Shown here one piece after another: positions 52,322 to 56,891 of a stretch of 56,891 nucleotides of DNA. Where the stretch lies: positions 1 to 56,891 of the forward strand of contig PCXL01000026.1 in the NCBI GenBank assembly GCA_002787695.1. Direction: 5' to 3'. Each line of letters starts with the position of its first letter. Positions within the stretch are counted from its first letter, which is position 1. The notes below the pieces were generated by a model. It had not been told where the DNA came from. It worked only from the letters and a program-made list of their open reading frames with translations, and did not search any database. Source of the stretch: Candidatus Zambryskibacteria bacterium CG10_big_fil_rev_8_21_14_0_10_42_12. Its GTDB lineage: Bacteria > Patescibacteriota > Minisyncoccia > Phycocordibacterales > 1-14-0-10-42-12. Made by a program: the position numbers and the translations under genes.

Positions 52322-53842
52322 TCACTTATCAATCTTTGGTCTGTATTGGAGTGCCTCAAGCATGTGGTGTTCCGTAATGCGTTCACTCCCCTCCATGTCT
52401 GCAATCGTGCATGCGACTTTGATGGTTCGGTGATAACTTCGTGCGGAAATCCCCAAAGTTTTTGCGGCGGTATTTAAAATTTCTTTTTCTTTTTCTCCGA
52501 GAGTTATTTTAGTAATAATGTCTTGCGCCGAGAGTTCACTGTTGAGCTTCCCTTCGGTGCGGGCATATTGTTTTTCACGTGCACTGATAATTTGCTTTTG
52601 CACCTCTGTACTCTCTTCCAGATTATCTACTGCATCAAGTAACACCTCATGTTTAACTGGTCCGACTTCAACCCACATATCGATGCGATCCATAATAGGA
52701 CCAGAGATTTTCTTACGATATCTTTCGATACTTGCGGCACTACAGACACATGATTTGCCCTTGAAACCATAATAACCGCATGGACATGGATTCATGGAGG
52801 CAACCAAAATAATATCTGCAGGAAATAAGGCCGAACCTTTGGCACGAGAGACAGAAACAACACGGTCTTCAAGCGGTTGACGCAGCGCCTCAATAACACG
52901 TCTATCAAATTCTGGAAATTCGTCTAAGAAAAGTACACCTTTGTGGGCCAATGTTATTTCTCCCGGACGAGGTGTTGCTCCGCCACCTATGAGTGCAACG
53001 TGAGATGCGCTATGGTGAGGAGAACGAAACGGCGCATCCTGTTTGATGTAAGTTTCTTTTAGGAGTCCGGCAACGGAATAAATACTGGTTACCTCCAAGG
53101 CGTCATCAAAAGAGAGTGGCGGCATTAGGTCGCGCAGTGCTCTGGCAAGCATTGTCTTTCCTGTTCCCGGAGGGCCAAAAAATGCAATGTTGTGTTTACC
53201 GGATGCCGCGATTGCGAGCGCTCGTTTAGCGGATTCCTGTCCTTTGATATAAGCAAGACTGTTCGTACGAACCTCCGATGTCGCTGGTTTTTCATGGGGA
53301 GTTGGTTCGATTTTTTTTCCTGGCTTTCCCTCAAGATGTTCCACAAGTTGTTTCAAGTTTTTGACTCCAAAAATAGTGATACCGTGAACGAGAGAGGCTT
53401 CTTTTTTATTTGCATACGGGATGTATATTTCTTTAAAACCCTCACGTGCTGCTTTGAGTGTGATTGGTAGTATACCTTTAACGCTTTTAACTTCGCCATC
53501 AAGAGAAAGCTCTCCAACAAAAATCTTATCGTCAGTGATGGTATGAACAAGACCTTGTGCTTTGAGATAGCCAAGTGCCATGCCGAGATCAAAAAATGAC
53601 CCCTCTTTCTTAATATCAGCAGGGGCAAGCGACATGACTATTTTTTTGTTCTGGCTTTTAGGTGAATCAAACCCAGAATTTTTTATCGCCGCAGATATGC
53701 GATCGCGAGCTTCTTCTACTGATTTATCTGGAAGACCAACGATCGAAAACTGGTGAAGACCATTTGAAAGATCGGTTTCAATAGAGATAATTTCCGCGTC
53801 CAAGACATGTGTTTGGGCGCTCATTGTTTTAGAGAAGCTCAT
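52322..53842 (-). CDS. comM: YifB/ComM-family Mg-chelatase-like AAA ATPase
   Basis: GLPDKSVEEARDRISAAIKNSGF...FFGPPGTGKTMLARALRDLMPPL...FRSPHHSASHVALIGGG...PCPCGYYG. Confidence 0.95.
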   Translation of the reverse strand: MSFSKTMSAQTHVLDAEIISIETDLSNGLHQFSIVGLPDKSVEEARDRISAAIKNSGFDSPKSQNKKIVMSLAPADIKKEGSFFDLGMALGYLKAQGLVHTITDDKIFVGELSLDGEVKSVKGILPITLKAAREGFKEIYIPYANKKEASLVHGITIFGVKNLKQLVEHLEGKPGKKIEPTPHEKPATSEVRTNSLAYIKGQESAKRALAIAASGKHNIAFFGPPGTGKTMLARALRDLMPPLSFDDALEVTSIYSVAGLLKETYIKQDAPFRSPHHSASHVALIGGGATPRPGEITLAHKGVLFLDEFPEFDRRVIEALRQPLEDRVVSVSRAKGSALFPADIILVASMNPCPCGYYGFKGKSCVCSAASIERYRKKISGPIMDRIDMWVEVGPVKHEVLLDAVDNLEESTEVQKQIISAREKQYARTEGKLNSELSAQDIITKITLGEKEKEILNTAAKTLGISARSYHRTIKVACTIADMEGSERITEHHMLEALQYRPKIDK

Positions 53843-53853
53843 AAGGGTTTCTG

Positions 53854-54222
53854 CTAGTCTTCCATGTGTGCCTTGCAGGTTTCTGCTGCTGGGTTTGCAT
53901 CAAGCCGGTCTGTTTCAATCGGTTCGTTCGATACGATGCAATATCCATATGTTCCAGCATCAATTCGTTCTAACGCATTGTTTACATGTTCAAGGCGAGT
54001 TTCAAGATTGCCAACAATGGCCGTGTTGTTCTCGAGTTCTTCAATGTTGTCTGCTCTATCAATAGGATCTGTTTCACCTCTGTTTACATCAGGAGATGTT
54101 GCTTCCCAGTCGTCAGGATTTTGCTCATTTTTCTGACCAATTTCAGAAAGTTCTGCTTCTAGGGCAGCTTTTTCGACAAGGAGTTTTTCCTTGTATGTAG
54201 CAATATCTATATCTGTTCTCAT
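53854..54222 (-). CDS. DksA/TraR-family protein with degenerate zinc finger
   Basis: DPIDRADNIEELENNTAIVGNLETRLEHVNNALERIDAGTYGYCIVSNEPIETDRLDANPAAETCKAH. Confidence 0.85.
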   Translation of the reverse strand: MRTDIDIATYKEKLLVEKAALEAELSEIGQKNEQNPDDWEATSPDVNRGETDPIDRADNIEELENNTAIVGNLETRLEHVNNALERIDAGTYGYCIVSNEPIETDRLDANPAAETCKAHMED

Positions 54223-54337
54223 CCCGTTAGAGGCAGGTCGCGGTTAAGCAAGCTGCATGATTATATTATAAATAGCCTCGGTGCTTTAATCGTATATGTA
54301 TATTTCATGGATCCCGTGACCGCGGCCTCTAACGGGA
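54221..54337 (-). repeat. Structured inverted-repeat element, copy 2
   Basis: Minus strand TCCCGTTAGAGGCCGCGGTCACGGG...TTAACCGCGACCTGCCTCTAACGGGAT; 3' end supplies the ATG of 53854-54222; homologous to 10235-10354. Confidence 0.85.
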
Positions 54338-54389
54338 CTCATCCCCCTATTCTTCCAGAAGGAGGGGTGGAAGTCAAAGTACGAGCCTG

Positions 54390-54558
54390 CTCACGATCTC
54401 GGCGCAAAAGAGCATCCATGTTCTCGCTTATTCGCTACGACGGCAAAATTTCTGCAAAAAATCTTCGCTTCGTTCTCATCATATCTCGATATGGTTCGAC
54501 CTCCAGCTTGCTTTTTTTCTAGAAATTATGTTGTCGTATTCGAATACGAGATCGTGAG
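54390..54558. repeat. Non-coding element bounded by 12-bp inverted repeats
   Basis: CTCACGATCTCG (54390-54401) / CGAGATCGTGAG (54547-54558). Confidence 0.65.
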
Positions 54559-54565
54559 TAGACTC

Positions 54566-56122
54566 TTACCGAACGCTTCTGTTCGCAAAGATATTGTTGG
54601 CTACGGCGGCAAAAGTTGTCTCATCTTCCGCTAGTAAGAATGTATTTTGGTCAATAAAACCGTAGACAATATATGCCTCGCCATTTGTATTGACGAGTTT
54701 CCGCACATCTTTGTTACCAATGATGTCGTCTAGGTAGCCGTAGAAAATACCGCTCACCTCCTTTGCGAAGAGGTCTTGCATATCTTCGTACATCACCTTC
54801 TCCCATGACAGAGCGCCTGAAAATGCTTGGCCAAACGAGGAAACAGAAAATGTCATGTAAAAGCGCGGTTCAGTGTCGTGTCTGTAATATCCTAGAGAAA
54901 CCGGATTTTTTGTAATGCGAGCAAACACATCAGGAATACGTGGAGACAGTGTGGTAAGGAGGCTCTGAAGCGAAACATCTTGTACATGACCAAACCAAAC
55001 GGAGCCTGCGGTGGGTTGAAGTGCATTTCTACCTTCTTGGATTGCGGCGACAAGAACAGCTCTGTTGGTGAAGGAGATGTCGCCGTAAGAATTGTATCTC
55101 ACGGCCGCATCGGGCTGTGCGACAGGGATTTGTTTATCCTGGACTTCTTTAACGATAAATACACTGTATAGTCCGAATCCACCAAGTCCTATGAGTGTGA
55201 TACTCACTATGACAAGGATTATATTTCTAAAAATAGGAATAGAAGCAGCCTGGCTTACGGGTATCGCTTCTTCTTGAGATATATACGATGCGCGCATGCT
55301 ACCTGTGTTTGGTGCAGGAGGTCGATATTGTGTTACTGGTCTGTATGCGGGTTGTGGTTGTGGTTTGGGTACGACAGGTTGTGGCGCTGGTGGGACATAA
55401 GGTTTTTGTGGTTGTAGGTGTGATTCTGGTGCAAATATTGATTTTTGTGGCAGTGGCTGTGTTGGTCGGTATGATCTGATGTGTGCCTCTGTGAGAGTGG
55501 AGACAGGTTTTACTGGTATTTTGTGTGGTTCCACAGTTTTCGGTTTGGTCACGGGTTCTTCCTGTTCCCTCTTTTTGTGTGCAGCAAGAGCAATTGATGT
55601 TACGGATTCATGTTGTGAACCAACGGCACGAGCCATATCACTCTGTAATGTTCGGAGTGTCCTCAGTTTCGGATGCGGAACATACTTTTCTTCTTGTATA
55701 TTTTTATGTTGTGTGTGTGACGTGTGCCGTTGATCATTGAGTGGAGGCATATCATCCGTATTCATTGAATGAGTCGGACTGATTGTTTCTAGTTCTTTCT
55801 GTGCTGGTTTGCCTGCATGTTCTTCTGTCATATTCTCCGCAAATGGTGATATGCGAACATCTCCTGATTCTACGTCAGATGGTTCGGGAGTCACTGCGAT
55901 ACGGGCCGTATGTTCTATGTGTGGCACAGTGCCTGCTCGATATGCTTGCGTCCGTTCGTCATGAAGAGCTTGAGAAAGTTCGTCTTGAGCAGAGCGTTGT
56001 GCCGCTTCCATTTTATCTAACTCCTCATGAAGTGTGGGTTTTGTATCATACGGAGAAGCACCACGTGGGCCGTTACCTTGTGGTGCTTCGTTCGTATAAT
56101 TAGTTTTATCTCCGTTGTACAT
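54566..56122 (-). CDS. Single-pass membrane protein with long Pro/Gln-rich N-terminus, hypothetical
   Basis: 518 aa; disordered QPKPQPQPAYRPVTQYRPPAP region, TM IPIFRNIILVIVSITLIGLGGFGLYSVFIV, folded C-terminal domain. Confidence 0.75.
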   Translation of the reverse strand: MYNGDKTNYTNEAPQGNGPRGASPYDTKPTLHEELDKMEAAQRSAQDELSQALHDERTQAYRAGTVPHIEHTARIAVTPEPSDVESGDVRISPFAENMTEEHAGKPAQKELETISPTHSMNTDDMPPLNDQRHTSHTQHKNIQEEKYVPHPKLRTLRTLQSDMARAVGSQHESVTSIALAAHKKREQEEPVTKPKTVEPHKIPVKPVSTLTEAHIRSYRPTQPLPQKSIFAPESHLQPQKPYVPPAPQPVVPKPQPQPAYRPVTQYRPPAPNTGSMRASYISQEEAIPVSQAASIPIFRNIILVIVSITLIGLGGFGLYSVFIVKEVQDKQIPVAQPDAAVRYNSYGDISFTNRAVLVAAIQEGRNALQPTAGSVWFGHVQDVSLQSLLTTLSPRIPDVFARITKNPVSLGYYRHDTEPRFYMTFSVSSFGQAFSGALSWEKVMYEDMQDLFAKEVSGIFYGYLDDIIGNKDVRKLVNTNGEAYIVYGFIDQNTFLLAEDETTFAAVANNIFANRSVR

Positions 56123-56160
56123 TGTGGCTTATATCGCACACGTGCATGGAGGACGGTTTG

Positions 56161-56891
56161 TTAGGCGGAGTTTTGAGTGTTCTTTCCTTTTGCAAATTGT
56201 GGATCAGCATCTTTAATTGAAAGCTTAATCCGATCTCGTTCATCGATTCCTTTGATGAGAACAGGAACCGTCTGTCCAACTTGCAATACGTCGCTGACAT
56301 TTGCGATTCGTTCCGGAGAAATTTCAGAAATATGCACAAGTCCTTCTGCGTGCTCACTTATTTTAACAAACGCACCGAATTCCGCGATCTTGATAACTGT
56401 TCCTGTGAATTTCTCTCCGACTTTGTATTCGTGTGTCATGCTTTCAATTTCGCTCACTGCTTGCTCGACACCTTCTTTGTTGCCACTTACATATACAGTG
56501 CCGTCGTCTTCAATATCAATCTCTGCTCCTGTTTTATCTTTGAGTGCGTTAATCGTTTTGCCTCCTCCACCAATCACCATGCCGATTTGATCTGGTTTTA
56601 TCTTGATGGTTGCAATGCGTGGAGCGCGAGGTGAAAGATCTGCGCGTGGTGCAGCAATTTCTGATTCGATGACATCAAGTATGTGCAGGCGTGCCTTTTT
56701 CGCTGCATCAAAAGCTTCTGCAAGTACGGTAAGAGGAATGCCGGAAACTTTGACATCCATTTGTACAGCAGTTACACCTTCTCTGGTGCCAGCGACTTTA
56801 AAGTCCATGTCTCCATGATGATCTTCTGGACCTTGAATATCGGTGAGCACCTTATATGCCCCACTGTCATTCATCATGAGACCTGAGGCAA
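56161..56891 (-). CDS. pnp: Polyribonucleotide nucleotidyltransferase, C-terminal part (RNase PH2-KH-S1), truncated by the window edge
   Basis: DIQGPEDHHGDMDFKVAGTREGVTAVQMDVKVSGI...IKIKPDQIGMVIGGGGKTINALKDKTGAEIDIEDDGTV...GEKFTGTVIKIAEFGAFVKI; frame open past 56877. Confidence 0.95.
   Translation of the reverse strand, partial: ASGLMMNDSGAYKVLTDIQGPEDHHGDMDFKVAGTREGVTAVQMDVKVSGIPLTVLAEAFDAAKKARLHILDVIESEIAAPRADLSPRAPRIATIKIKPDQIGMVIGGGGKTINALKDKTGAEIDIEDDGTVYVSGNKEGVEQAVSEIESMTHEYKVGEKFTGTVIKIAEFGAFVKISEHAEGLVHISEISPERIANVSDVLQVGQTVPVLIKGIDERDRIKLSIKDADPQFAKGKNTQNSA

Noticed and set aside
54307-54522. 71-aa plus-strand ORF in the 54.3-54.5 kb gap
   Set aside because: Overlaps the inverted-repeat element, has no SD or promoter, and low protein-like composition.
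1-56891. CRISPR arrays, prophage or classical IS elements
   Set aside because: No regularly spaced identical repeats with unique spacers, no cas genes, no transposase or phage structural ORFs recognised.
1-56891. Stop-codon recoding (UGA as Gly/Trp, known in some CPR lineages)
   Set aside because: Normal proteins end at TGA (e.g. mutM ends ...HQILY-TGA) and core proteins read correctly with the standard bacterial code.

Overview
The window looks like a chromosomal segment from a streamlined ultra-small bacterium (Candidate Phyla Radiation / Patescibacteria, Parcubacteria-like; this is an inference from gene content and style). It spans the dnaA/dnaN/rpmH/rnpA/yidC/jag origin neighbourhood. 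Around this lie ruvA, ruvB, ruvC and ruvX, mutM, polA, holA, tyrS, tsaE, a class A penicillin-binding protein, uvrD/pcrA, rsmA, comM, pilB plus a pilin-like gene, and the 3' part of pnp. From about 32.7 to 47.3 kb, nearly all on the minus strand, is a type IV secretion-like envelope locus. It contains a PrgI-family protein, a split VirB4/TraC-like ATPase, a VirB6/TrbL-like protein, a VirB2-like protein with an unusual C-terminus, and several large exported unknowns, two of which share a duplicated domain. Three tRNAs are visible: Ser-TGA, Arg-GCG and Lys-TTT. No CRISPR array, rRNA or transposase was seen. The most interesting signals are non-coding. (1) Two ~117-120 bp inverted-repeat elements carry paired substitutions, a conserved one-sided ACCT bulge, and an outer end (CTAACGGGATG) that supplies the next gene's start codon. 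(2) A -10-like hexamer lies 6-8 nt upstream of the start codon of at least 16 genes, which suggests leaderless transcription. (3) By contrast, a set of orphan genes each have a strong Shine-Dalgarno site, most with a recognisable promoter and a GC-rich terminator. (4) Hairpin-rich intergenic repeat families are present. No computation or database search was run; all calls come from reading the sequence and the supplied ORF track.
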